DNA from: Plantago elongata
Lineage: Eukaryota; Streptophyta; Magnoliopsida; Lamiales; Plantaginaceae
DNA length: 64,000 bases
Direction: 5' to 3'
Assembly: GCA_036897095.1 (NCBI GenBank)
Contig: JAYMSP010000132.1
Location: 1 to 64,000 of the forward strand
The position numbers and the translations under genes were made by a program. Below are positions 24,079-35,924 of this stretch, one piece after another (within the stretch, counting starts at the first letter, position 1; every line of letters begins with the position of its first letter). The notes under the pieces were generated by a model. The model ran no database searches, was not told the origin of the DNA, and saw only the letters and a program-made list of their open reading frames with translations.

Positions 24079-27000
24079 CTAACTCTTCTTCTTGCCTTTC
24101 CCCTTTCCAGTTTGATTCTCCTTAGACATAGCATCCCTAAGGTTGTTGGGGTGGACATACTTCCTCCCACCTTTCTCAAAAGTCAAGCCATCTCCAATGT
24201 CCGGGTTACATTGCTTGTACATTGATGGTCCATCCACAAGAACCTTGGTCTTAGTGAAGTTATGAATCTGCAGAATTAAGCCATAATCAAGAGTCAGTAA
24301 CCTGAATTCTACCAAATTGATGAATAGTTGATCAAGTTAGAAGTCTTATATTAGGTCCCTCATTTGGTTGTGCCACCTGCTTGCCTTTCTTCCTAGCATT
24401 AGATGTGCTTACCTGCAATTTTCAGAACAAGGCATAAGATTCTGAATACAAATATTAGAACTGAACATTCATGAATGAATGAATATGGTAGCAACCTGAG
24501 TATTTGGTTGGTCATCATCTACTGCAGTCACTTGCCTTCCTCTTGTATTTGTCCTTTTAGTCTACAAAACAATGTGAATTAGTATTTGCTTGCTATCAAA
24601 AAAGAAGGTTGATTTGTACAAATATATACCTTAGCTCTCCTGGAACCTTCATAAACATTGTGCTCAACTGAAACTTAACTCAAGGGGTCTTGTGTTAATT
24701 GTGTTGGTGGCACCTCATCACCTTGAAATTTAAGATGGTTCATGAACTCTTCCCACAACTCAGACTCTTCTTCACTTGTTGCAGCCCTATCCTCATTTGG
24801 TACAAGTCCTGGCCTATTTACAGGACACCTTCTTGCATTGTGACCCCTTTTCCCACATGTACCACACCTAAGTTTACATTGGTTCCTTCTCAGCTTAATA
24901 GCAGAAACCTGCCTCCCTTTCTTTCTATGTGAGTCCTTTTCCTCTTCGACCTTCCTTCTTGATTTCTGATTCTTACCATCTTTTTTCTTACCAAAGTTTG
25001 GTGGCAATGGAGGAATATACATAGTGTTTCCCCATAAATCACCCCCATTTATCTCAATAGATAACACTCTCATAGACTTGATGATAGGTATCAACCTCAT
25101 AACAGTTGCTAACATACATGTATGGATCCTCACCAGCCTTAGCTAAACTACTCACAACATGAATACAAGGGATACATGTTAACTGCCATGACCTACAAGT
25201 GCAAGTTCCTGCCTGAATATCCACATTGTACATGGAGCCTGATTTCTAAACATTCACTTACATGACATGTACTTATGTTGTAGAAAAAACAGAACCATCA
25301 CAATAACAATACTAAATTGACAATTTTACACATATAGACATGAACAATTACCTGATAATTGTTATCATCATGTTTTCTTGGCAAAACCAATCTCATTTGT
25401 TTTAGAGTTTTTGGACATGATCTTCATGATCTTTGGACATTACTTCATATGTCCCCATTTCTTCTTTGCTAAATCTCTACAATCAAACAACACAAAGATC
25501 AGTTTATGACTCACAATAACTATGATAAACAAGCTAAATAAGTTGATTTCATACCTGCTTTTTTGAAGAGTAGTCATCAAGTACTCCCTAATCTATTCAA
25601 GCATAGTGAGTATGGGCTTCTCTCTTGCAGGGAGTAGTACCTTATTGAAGGACTCACACCCATTATTAAGGTTCATGTCACACTTAGCTATGGTCCTGAA
25701 GTAAGCTTTGGTCCAATGGAGTGCATCCCTCATAGCTAGCCACTCTACAACACGGCGATCCAACGTGTTCATTTCCTCAATTGCCTTTCTAAACTCACCA
25801 TTAGTAGTACAATTAGAAGCTTTGTATAGAGCATATCTATAGGCATCATCATTAAAATCTGTCTTGATGAAGTTCTTTCATAGATGTCTAATGCAAAACA
25901 TATGCCCAACACCTACTAGTTTCCCATTCACAACAATGATCAAACCCTTTTGCTTGTCATTGATAATTGTATAATCAGTTGCATGAACAAGCTCAAGGTC
26001 TTCCTTCAAAACCTCCAAAAACCATCTCCAAGACTCCTTAGTCTCACTCTCAACCACTACCCATGCCATTGTGTATGGCTTGTTGTTGGGATCCACGCCA
26101 ACTGCAGTAAAGAGTATTCCCTTTCCAGGGTAGTTAAGGTGAGCACCATCTATTCCTACCAAAGGTCTACACATCTTGAACCCACTCTCCAGAGCACCAA
26201 AGCAACAATAAAAATACTTGAATTCTCCTGTCTCATGTGAAGCAACCAACACAGTACTCCCTGGATTACATATTTTCAGCTCCTCTGTATAGTCCCACAA
26301 TTTAGCATATTGTGCAGTAGGTTCACCTTGGATCATTTTCACTGCCTTCTCCTTACCTCACCTTGCTTGATCCCAAGATACATCAACCACAAGCTTATTC
26401 TCACATAGCTTTCTGAAAGCTTCAATTGGCATCTCAGGGTTCATTCTTATCTTGTCAACAAACCTTTTAGCCAAATAAGCTGCAGTTAAGTTGCCCACAT
26501 TGTAAGTCTCCACACAAATGTGGTTTGGATCATACTCACACACTTCATAAGTCAACTGATCATGAATCTTCCTCAATCTAAGTCTCCAAGTGCAAGTGGC
26601 AGTACTATCACACCTAACCTGAAATCTTGTCAAGTCATTCCTGTGTATGTGCAAGGATCTCATTGTATTAATAACATGTGCATGGACTGCAACCTTAACA
26701 ATTTTTCTGTCTGCAAATGTATGACCTTGAGCAAACTGGAGATCAAAATTGTTGTTTTTATTGAACTTTATATGCTTTGGTATACATATATTTACAAAAC
26801 CCACCCCTCCTAGATGCCCACTTTTTAATAAGTACATGCTATTTGAACAATTACAAATGGTTCCAAATTTTGAACTAAGATTAAAATCAAATTGCATACA
26901 CACCCAAAAGTCAACGTCGAATATGATGTAAGCTCGGAGCTTGGCCGGAGACACACGCTTATTGGTGACATGGATTGCCATGTCATTAATTCCTCATTTG

Positions 27001-29196
27001 TTAACTAGTTTTTATTGGGTTTCTTTGGAATTAATATAAAATTTTATATGAACTGTTAGTTAATTAATAAACAAATAAAACATAACATATTCTCTATTTG
27101 TATACTTAACATATCTGATACTTAAGTTTCAAAATTTACATTATTGGCCCTAAAAAATTGAAAAATCACCCCAATATAAAATTTACTTTGCTAGATTAAT
27201 CAAACATTATTGCAAACGATCCTCTCAAAGTATCAAACTTTCAATATGAAATTGCAATATCACATTAAAAAAAAAAACTCCATTGAAGACCCATTTCAAA
27301 AGCTTGAACATGAAATGGGTCTTCAAAATGGTTAGAAACTCCAATTGGAGCTGCATAAACAACCCTAATAAAAGCATAAATCTTCTCCGGTTAGAGCTAT
27401 TTTTTAAACTCCAACCGAAGCCGTTCAATAGCTCCGGCGACAACTCTTGCCGGACTCCGTTTGGGGCTATTTTGTAGCCCCAAATGGATCTGTAAAAGCC
27501 CAGTTTATAGCTCCATTTGGGGCTGCAAAACAAGCCCCAAATAGAGCTGTTGACGGAGTGGTGATAGTCGGAGAGTGTGGCGGAATGGTTGTTATTATTG
27601 GTGGAGGTTGTTAACTATTAAGTGTTGAAGAAGAAGAAGAAGAAGAAGAAGAAGAGATGGATGAAGAAGAAGATACAAAGAAAAATAGTATAAATTTTAT
27701 TTTAATTCAAAAGTCCACATATATGCCAAATCATGTCCAAATCAACATTAATTTACACGTTGGAGTCGGAGTCAATGCTGGAATATGAAATTGGGTTTAT
27801 ATGTAATTGTTGAATTAGCGGGTATGTATTTTTAATTGGACTATCTAGCAGGGGGTGTTTATGTAAATGACCCCTTTTGGTATATTTGCAGGCCTGTTAA
27901 GATCATCCTCCTCAACTGAGTCTAATGCACTATCAAAATTCTCAGAACTTTCAGGTACTATGTAGTCATCCTCATCAAAGTTTGAATCATCTGAGTCTTC
28001 TTCTTCTTCTTCTTCACAAGTTGATAGTGATACTTGCCTCTCTCTTGCAGCCTTACTACTACTACCTATCCCACTGCCACCATAAGCTTTTTCCCTTCTT
28101 GCAAATCCATCACCTTCAGTGACAACACCCTTTCCCTTCCTAAGATCCCTTAAAACTTCTCTTTCAGCTTGTTCCTCTCTCACAACTTCCTCTCTTTGAA
28201 CTTCTTTCTCTCTAACAACTTCCTCTCTTTCAACTTCTTCCTCTCTAACAACTTCCTCTCTTTCAGCTTCTTCCTCTCTCACAACTTCTTCATCCTCTCT
28301 TTCAGTTTCTCTCACACCTCCCTGATCAATTTCCTCAGTTTCTATTACACCTCTCTGCACCTCCCCTCTCTTAATCTGTCCAGCCTTTACCCCAGACTCA
28401 GATAACAAATCAAGCTCAAGAACCTGCACCTCATCCACATTATCACTAAATAGTTGATCATCAGTTTCATTTGACTCATGACTGCCATAGTCATACTCAC
28501 TATCTCTATCACTAGATATGTCCACAATTGGTGCTTTTTCTAGGACTCCACTGCCATTCACCCCATCATCCATTCCAACATCATTACTCTCACCATCACT
28601 ACCTTCATCCCTCAGAATTCCATCAACATATATATGCAAATCATTAACTAACTCCACAGTGAGTTCTTTCTTTTGAACATAGTCTCATTTCTTCAACTTA
28701 CCCCAATCATATGTTGTTTCTTCAACTGTTATATTTGTAAATCTTCCCCCATAGTGCAAAGATATTGTGAAAGCCTTTTTTGCACGACCTAAAACACAAC
28801 AAACAATGACATGTAATTAAATACAATACATGGAAAAGACCTAAATATTGTAAAACCACAAGAACCCTCCCCAACTACAAAACAAATACGGAGACAAGGA
28901 GAATTAATGCACATTCATCCACCACTGTCCACTACTTTAATACAATATCTACTCAATTTAACTCAAAAATCTGCTACAATCTACCACCATTCATGCCAAT
29001 TAAACATGGGGATCATTGAGTATAAAGAAATCACCACCCCACTATATATACCAGTTCATTCACACTCACAAGCTACTACACAGTCAATAAAGAAAAATCG
29101 GATTCGATTCACGAAATGCAGAGGAAACTAACCATGAACAAGAGGTGGAATGAAAAGCAGATAATCTGGTCGAACTTGAATCAACGATGGCGCCAT
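24079..29196 (-). pseudogene. MuDR-family transposase, broken
   Basis: Exon 1 starts at 29196 (MAPSLIQVRPDYLLFIPP) and splices at 29133 to 28799. The next exon gives FTISLHYGGRF, the usual MULE N-terminal text, then an in-frame TGA, then a long acidic region with EEVVREEEAER repeats (28650-27900). After the nested element come the MuDR DNA-binding part (RFQVRCDSTATCTWRL, about 26600), the transposase core with the first catalytic Asp in GIDGAHL (about 26149) and the second in IINDKQKGL (about 25960), and an in-frame TGA at about 25878 after CIRHL. Then follow ALHWTKAYFRTIAKCD, a SWIM finger (CTCRSWQLTCIPCIHV, about 25180), a frameshift, a CCHC knuckle (CGTCGKRGHNARRC) and a Lys-rich tail to 24079. 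It cannot make active enzyme. Antisense to host genes nearby; probably silent. Confidence 0.88.
26785..27875. mobile_element. Non-autonomous MULE nested in the transposase gene
   Basis: A perfect 9-bp duplication, tttggtata, flanks it at 26776-26784 and 27876-27884. The ends are inverted relatives: left atttacaaaacccacccctc, right (reverse complement) atttacataaacaccccctg, with similarity continuing through ctagat, taataagtacatgc/taaaaatacatacccgc and gaacaattaca/caacaattaca. The interior has short hairpins around tttggggcta and a GAA microsatellite (27627-27656). It inserted after the host MULE had its transposase gene, and is therefore younger than its host. Confidence 0.88.
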
Positions 29197-29584
29197 CGCG
29201 TCTTCTTCTCCTTCTTTTCTCTGTTCTCTGTTCTCCATCGTTTGTTCTTCCTTTTTTTGGCTATGTGTAGAGTTTGATTTGAGAATTAGGTTTACATGAC
29301 ACTATTGGGGGTTTCTCGTTTTCTTAAAAACTTTTGGGGGCAATGCTTGTGTGGCGAATTTTTGATGTGGCAGTCAACATTTCGTGTTAACTGGTTGACT
29401 AAGTGTGTCATTTCGCCAAATCAGCCGATTTAATGCCAAATTACTATTTTTAGTCCTTAATTTATCAAAAATGAATTACATTTACCAACTTTTAAAAATT
29501 GTGGACTAGAAATTACACCAAGTGCAAAGTGGTGTCTGCATCCCACAATACCCTCATAGTTTTGGACCAAATGTGCCATTCTCC

Positions 29585-30500
29585 TGTGTAGTATATTGTA
29601 TAATAGTATTCCATTTTCCAATAGATCCCAAGATCATCAACATCAATTTTAATTAGGGAATCCTTTCAATTAGGAGACTTTCAGTTAATGTAACTAAGCC
29701 AATGACATTGTTGTTGTCTTGTTGATAATGGATCGGTGAAATTGGAGTACGGTGTGTAACGGCCCAACAATGTGCTGGGCTGCATGGTTTTAGCCGACCT
29801 CAAGAGTCCATGAAAAATTCGTCTCAGGGCCCAATTTTAATAAAAAAAACTACAAAAAGCTCATTTTTTCTCACGCTGAAATTGTATCATACCGTGCCAA
29901 TACTGTAACATAGAGTGCACATAATTTTATTTCCGCACCTAACACTGCCCATTTAGTGTGACGTTATACAATTTTTTGTTATAACATAGAGTGCATATGA
30001 TACAAAAGTCGTTTTTTTGAAATGTTATTACTAATCACATAAATGGTTCAAGTTTGTTGAATCTTGAGCGGGCTAATCAGCTAAGTGATTCGTGGGTTGG
30101 CACTACTTGTAGTCCCGGTTACATGAAAAAGTTGGTGTCAAAGACTCAATCAGAGTAAAGTTTCACAAAAAGACCCATCAATAAAAATCAATCAAATAGA
30201 TGACAAAAACTGTATTAAATATGATAAACATAAAAGTAATAATTGTATTTTAGTGTGATCGAAATATAATATTTAACTATGTGTTTAATGGAACAATATA
30301 CAAAGGTCGTTATTTCAATTATTAATTCTAAAATGATACCGGCCTCATCCATTTCACTCGTACATCAACTCATTACACATTAACAGTTATTGCTCCTAAA
30401 TGCTCTTGCATGGATTCGTTCTTTGGTGGCTTCTAACTGTGGTGGACTTTTTCCTGTAACAGTCCACCAAGTTTATTGTTTCTGGTGCAAATACATCAAA
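29585..30500. other. Intergenic, no gene seen
   Basis: AT-rich, with the short phrase aacatagagtgca repeated near 29910 and 29984. No element ends found. The last nine bases are the left target-site duplication of the Pack-MULE. Confidence 0.45.
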
Positions 30501-31577
30501 GGGAAAATTACAAATACTACCCCTTAAATATCGCCCCTTTTCATTTTCGTCCATGGATCTCAAACTATTACAGAATCGTCCGACAATTTGTACTAATCGA
30601 TTTCGAAAATTAAAAATACGTCCAAAAGTCAATGGAAGAGGAGAGAGAGTGATGACACAGCGCTGACGTGGAGGGGCAAGTTTGAGTTAATAACGAAAAT
30701 GCCATCCACTATTTTCATTTTTACTTTTCTTTATTTGGGTTAATGGTTTTTCTTTTCTTTTTCCTTTTTCTTTCTTCCTTTTTCCATGGAAGCTCCTGCT
30801 CCGGTCACGACCACCCGCCACCTTCACCCACCGCGCCCTTATTCTTCCACCATCCACCACCCGCCACCACCCTCCACCTTCACCCACCACCTTCAATTAA
30901 ACGCTTCCTTTCCGTAAAACCAAATCAAACGAGATCAAACAAGCTGATCTACTAAACACTAGCTCATTCAATCTCTTCTTCAATCCGTTTTCCACCAGAA
31001 TAAAATCCAAAACCTCAACAATCAGCTCACATAGCAACGAGCAACGAGCTTCAAATTATCATCCGATGATCGGATGAAACTGATCAATTTCTCGAGCGAT
31101 TCGAAGTGAAACGAATCGCCGTTGACAAATTTAGCTACTTGTTGCTTTGAGGCTTCCGATTGCGCGGCCCGCCACTTGATTCACCACTGCACCCATTCCT
31201 ATGGCGGCCACCACTGTAGCCACGGGTGCGGCGGTGCTGCTACTGTACTACGCCCTCAGCCGCCGCACATCGTCTGTCGCGGCTGAGGACAAAACGATTT
31301 GGGGAAATAGCTGATCGGTGATTTGGCGTTTGTAATCAATTATCTTATTCAGACAAAGCATGTGTGATTTGGTTTTCTATTACAAATTTCCTTTTCTTTA
31401 ATTTTCAAATTTAGTTTCTCTTTTCTTTATTCAGACAAAATGAAAATTCCACGTAGAGAGAGGAAATGTTGATGCTGGCGGTTCAGTCAACGGCAGGAAT
31501 TTATCTGTAATTGTTTGAGATCTAGGGGCTAAAGTGAAATTAGCGAATTTTTTAGGGGTACCTTTTGTAATTCGCCC
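30501..31577 (+). mobile_element. Pack-MULE carrying a lipase gene fragment
   Basis: A perfect 9-bp duplication, tacatcaaa, lies at 30492-30500 and 31578-31586. Inverted ends of at least 70 bp: left gggaaaattacaaatactac, right (reverse complement) gggcgaattacaaaaggtac, then ccc(c)t, and further in gatctcaaac(t/a)attacag on both. No transposase. The interior holds a CCACC-rich stretch (30780-30890) and, from 31171, a copy of the first exon of the lipase gene at 42923. It is a clear case of gene capture. Intact duplication and the high match to the donor indicate a comparatively recent element. Confidence 0.93.
31171..31350 (+). pseudogene. Captured first-exon fragment of the lipase gene
   Basis: Matches 42894 onward, starting 29 bp before the lipase ATG (here at 31201). 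The first ~115 bp differ from the donor at about three positions plus one 3-nt gap. About 140 bp of the donor exon are then missing, and the text resumes at tttggggaaatagctgat, about three differences in 53 bp, stopping at the donor's exon end. From its ATG the frame reads 37 residues (MAATTVATGAAVLLLYY..., ending IWGNS), so it would encode only the lipase's hydrophobic N-terminal segment. Whether it is transcribed cannot be seen. Confidence 0.92.
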
Positions 31578-31586
31578 TACATCAAA

Positions 31587-34173
31587 TGTACAACTAAACT
31601 AGAGCATCATTAAGAACAATACTGTCGCATTAATTATACTAACAATAGTATACTCCTTTTAACCATTAAATTAAATTTTGATTGAATCTCATCCGTTATT
31701 AATTATTAATGTGATGGGATATCGCATTGATGTATAATAACGTAGTGCATCGTCGTAATATAATAAAATATACATTACAAGGATAAATTACTTAACATCC
31801 TTTGTGTTTTAAATTTAATAAGATATGCCCAACAAAATCTCAAACTACTTCTTTATGTATTAAAAATTCACAAATTACCTATTCAATCTCAAAGAACAAG
31901 AAACAACTGAACTGGAGCTCTAGCAAAGATTCCGGCGGAGCTTCAACTAAGCTTTTCCATGGAGATGAAGGAGGAAGCTTGAAGGTTCATCCTGGTTCTA
32001 GACGAAATCGTCCATGACAGCTTCATTTTCCATGAAAACTAAATCTGGACGAAATCGTCAAGATGAAGCTTCATCTTCCATGGAAACCAGATCTGGACGA
32101 AATCGTCCATAAAAGATGAAGCTTTCATGGACGAAATCCATGGAAGATGAAGCTTCCATGGAGCAAACCAGATCTGGTTCGTTCGGCTTCCATGGAAGCA
32201 TTTTAAGAAAATAGAAAAAATATCGTGAGCTGACCGGTGCTCCGGTCACCTGAGATCGGAGATCCGGGATAATGGTGGTGATGGTGTGTTGATGATGAAG
32301 GAGGTGGTGGTGACTGGTGAAGAATAAAAGATATTAGGGTCCAATATGTAAAGTGTATATTGAGGGGTGTATCTTGTAAATTTGTGTAATTTGAATTTTT
32401 AAAATTATTAAAATTATTAAAGTTATTTATAAATTAACTTTTAATTATTTAATTTTGCCATTTTTCAATTTTTTAAGGGGATTGTTAAATGCAGGACACT
32501 TTTTAATATATTGTAAAATGTACTTTAAATATTATAAACGTGAAATTTAGTCCACATATTTATCATATACTCCATTTAACCCCATAAGACTTCAAATATT
32601 CGAATATAATAACGTAAAAACATTACAACATGAGGAAAAAAAAACTATATAATACAAGTATTGATTAGATTATGGCATCGTTTGCAAATCTAAAAAAATA
32701 TATGTTTTTTAATTTGATATCTCTATTGTTTATAATTATTTTATAGCATTATAATATTTATATAAATCAATACCTCATTAAAAAAAAATCTCAAAATGAC
32801 GCTTGGCAACCCTATAATTCCGGCATCTCTCAAGGCTGCCAGGACAACCTGTCTCGCAGCCGTTAGGGTACAGTCCGTTTTATACTTAAAAAAATAATTT
32901 AAGTAACTAAAAATGTTAATTTGGTTTATATGATTTGGTTAAGTATTTCTTGGTTTATAACATTACTCTTAAAATTTAATTAAGATTGTTTCAAATCATA
33001 ACCACATTTGTATTTTTTGATTATGTTTATTTAAAAACCGATAATGCTTATTATAAAATCATCTGGAAAGGGAAGCTCTGCAGCTTGTTCTGTGTTTATC
33101 TTTTTCCATGTTTCGCGTGTCAAATACCTTACATGCTCATGCGCCTCTTCTTCATCAACACCTGTTTCATTCATATGGCACTGGATTGTTGCCTCTCTTC
33201 ATCTCCTCCTAATTTGAAGGAAAGAAAAGTTCATGATCAGTTTTCAAAACAAGTTCAGGTAAGTTGGTTCTCTTTTATACGGTTCCAGTTCAAAACAGTC
33301 CAAGACCTGATGCCAAAACAAACAAAATTTGGCTTCTTTCGTACTCACCCAGGAAGTTTCGCTTGTTTTAGTTCTTGTTCTCCATTTTACCAACTCTAAT
33401 TCAATCGCTTCTGATATGTAAAAATACTGAATAAGAAAGACTTTGCAAATTATACCGGTGAAGTTCCTAAATCATCAGCAAGTCGTATGATCATTGATGT
33501 CCATTTCTTGTCCCTATTTTTTAGGTTTTACACATTTCGTCCTCAATTTCATATTGTGCTCCGTTTAATATACGTATATAATCCCCTTACGTTATACCGA
33601 AGCAATTGAATTACTCCAAATCACTCCATATCATCGCCACATCATTATTTAAAATTAATTTTCACTTTATGTATTTTCTTCTTCTTCTTATTTTATTTCT
33701 CCTTCTTTATGACTATTGAGCTTCCATTTTTATGGAATTAGAACAATGATATCATCTTCATAAATCCGACATGTTATATCCACAACTCCAACGAATTAAC
33801 TTCTCTAATCTTCTTCCCCACATTCATTTTTCATTTTTTTTTTTCAATTTCTTCCATGAAATATGGAAGTTGGATCGAAGTTCCGGAAGGTCTGTCGAAG
33901 CTTCAAGCTCCGACCATGGAAGGTTCCATGACGCCCATAGAACTTTCGTGGAAGTATTAGAAAAAAGTTTAAATTATAATTTTAAAGATTTTTTATTAAT
34001 ATTTTTATATTATTTATGTTGAATTCAAAATCTATTTTCTTTTTTTATGCTTAAGATACTCGAAGGGATAAGAGAGATGTCTGTATAACAAGTATACTCT
34101 TTCTGTTAGGTAAGGTTGCACACTCTATTATAATAGGTACTGACTATTTAAGAATAGTAGCCTATTAATAACC
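31587..34173. other. Intergenic with a local tandem repeat
   Basis: No supportable gene. At about 31990-32200 the phrases gacgaaatcgtcca, agatgaagctt and tccatggaa recur four or more times with mixed spacing. A possible exon (MALDCCLSSSPPNLKERK, about 33176) ends at a good donor (caggtaagt) at 33259, but I could not find partner exons. Confidence 0.4.
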
Positions 34174-34181
34174 CTTTATAC

Positions 34182-35215
34182 CTATGTTTTGAAAATTGAA
34201 TCGGGCCGGCCGACCCGACCATAAAATCGGTGGCGAACGGTCCGTTGCAGTGCCATAAACCGCTAAATAGTCGTTTCTCAGAAAATTGCTCGAGCTAGCG
34301 AACCGGGAACCGGCAAACCGTCGACTTAAGCGGTTCAGAAAAAAACCCAGCCCTAATCGAATTACCAACTCCGTCCGGCTGAGAATGTAGATTTTCCGAC
34401 CGATTGCGACGAGCTTAAATTGGAGAAATTGGGGAATGGGTGGTGCGGGAGGAAGGAAGAAAGCTTCCGGCGGAGGGTGGAGTTGGAAATGGAGAGGGAG
34501 AAGAGAGTGGGGGTGGGATGGAGGAGGATGAAGAGGAAGGAGGGGGAGTTGAGGAGGTGGGCCTAGCGGCGGCAAACGGAGAGGAGGTGGGCCGAGGGAG
34601 TTGCAAAGTGACCCCTCCGCTGCATGAGGTGCAAAGCCACCACCGGCGTCTGGCCCACACCCTCCTCCCGCAGTTGGAGGAAGATGTCATCTACTCCGGT
34701 CGAAGCCGTGGTGCGGCCATGGTCTTTAGCAGGAGGTTGGTGTTAGGGTTCTGTGAAAAGTAGCCAAGTGAGTTGAGTTGGGAAGTGGCGGGAGGAGATG
34801 GTGGAGATGCCGAAGGTGGTGGTGAGGGGGCGGTGGCGGATCCATGAGGCGGTAGTGGTTGGTGGCGAGGGTTTCAGGGTTGTTGAGAACGACGACATTT
34901 TGGAGATCAATCAGTGAAGTGATGAGTAAGCAGTGAAGTGTTAGATTTCGCCCAAGTGTAGAGAGTGGAATGGGTATATCAGAATGGGAGTAATGAATAA
35001 ATAATATTTACAGTTTTGGCCCAATATGAATGGAACTTGCCTCCTTAGCCTGAACATCATAGTAGGGGTCCAATATGTATATAAAATATTTATAATATTA
35101 TATATGACGTCATACCGGTTCAAACGGCTCAAAAACGGCCCAACTGGTCCGACCCCGGTTGAACCCTTTTTAGAGGCGAGCGGCTCAATTGACCGGTCCA
35201 GCTTTTAAAACATAG
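34182..35215. mobile_element. hAT-type element, about 1.03 kb, GC-rich interior
   Basis: The left end ctatgttttgaaaattgaat matches in inverse ctatgttttaaaagctggac at the right end. The flanks are ctttatac (34174-34181) and ctttatat (35216-35223), an 8-bp duplication with one mismatch. Both subterminal regions are rich in cggttgaac/gaccggt-like phrases, as in many plant hAT elements. No transposase. The interior (about 34400-34900) is unusually GC-rich; a minus-strand frame from 34898 (MSSFSTTLKPSPP..., 51 residues) resembles an organelle transit peptide, which may be captured host DNA, but I cannot name a source. Confidence 0.72.
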
Positions 35216-35924
35216 CTTTATATCCGTGTGTTTGCTATAGGGCGCCTTTCCTTATACATTTATATTTTTAAATATTTTCTAACATAATTAAGGCGTTATT
35301 TACTTCTAAAATCATTTAAAATTTAAGTTAATATTAATTATTATTTAGAAGTAGCTCTCCTTTTTATTTTTAAATTTAATTTTAATGTTTTTTAAATAAG
35401 AATATAACCGGAATTAAGGAAGGAAAAATGAAGAAGAAGAACTAAATGTATTTGGAGAAAAATTAAGGACTGTATTTATAAAGTATGAAAAATGAGGATT
35501 ATAATTGAAGAGAACGGGAACTTAGGGAATAAAAAGTGAAATTCTCTGTTTGCAAGCACTGCGTATCTTCTTTTGTTATTGGATGTAATGTAAAATAAGC
35601 ATCGCATAAAACATGTGGCAATGCAACTGAAATCCATGCAATATCCATGTATTCTTCAAATCTCGGGGTATACCCCCAAAGTACCATCTTGCTTCTTGTA
35701 AATATGCAGTGCACAAATCCGCCCACCACTGCATTTATATCTGTAAGATAAGCCTATAGGCATGTACATCTGCAAAATTTCAAAAGGAAAACAAAAAACT
35801 CACAGATGTTCTTAGATAAGGAATAATGAGAAATCATTGAGTCTCCAGGACTTCATTTGACATTTCAGTAATCAGTTGGTTGATGGCTAAAAAGCATGTT
35901 TGGTGCATTTGCTCAATATCCCAT

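Larger units (their letters stand above)
22763..29584 (-). mobile_element. Degenerate autonomous-type MULE, about 6.8 kb
   Basis: Long inverted ends, about 22763-23003 and 29345-29584, share tttggtcca, ctttgca(t/c)ttggtgt, agtccac, tttggcattaaa, ggctgatttg, ttagtcaacca, gaaatgttgact and aattcgccacacaagc. Inside lie a broken MuDR-type transposase on the minus strand and a zf-GRF gene on the plus strand, arranged tail to tail. The flanking 9-bp duplication is no longer clear, and the ends differ at many positions, so the element is old. It has itself received a smaller MULE-like insertion at 26785-27875. Exact outer ends are uncertain by several bases. Confidence 0.85.

Noticed and set aside
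27925-28405. Plus-strand Leu/Phe/Ser-rich frames in the MULE
   Set aside because: Antisense shadows of the Glu-rich repeats of the transposase gene.
34415-34763. Open frames in three registers in the 34-kb hAT
   Set aside because: Caused by high GC content; none shows a domain. Kept only as a possible capture in the element entry.
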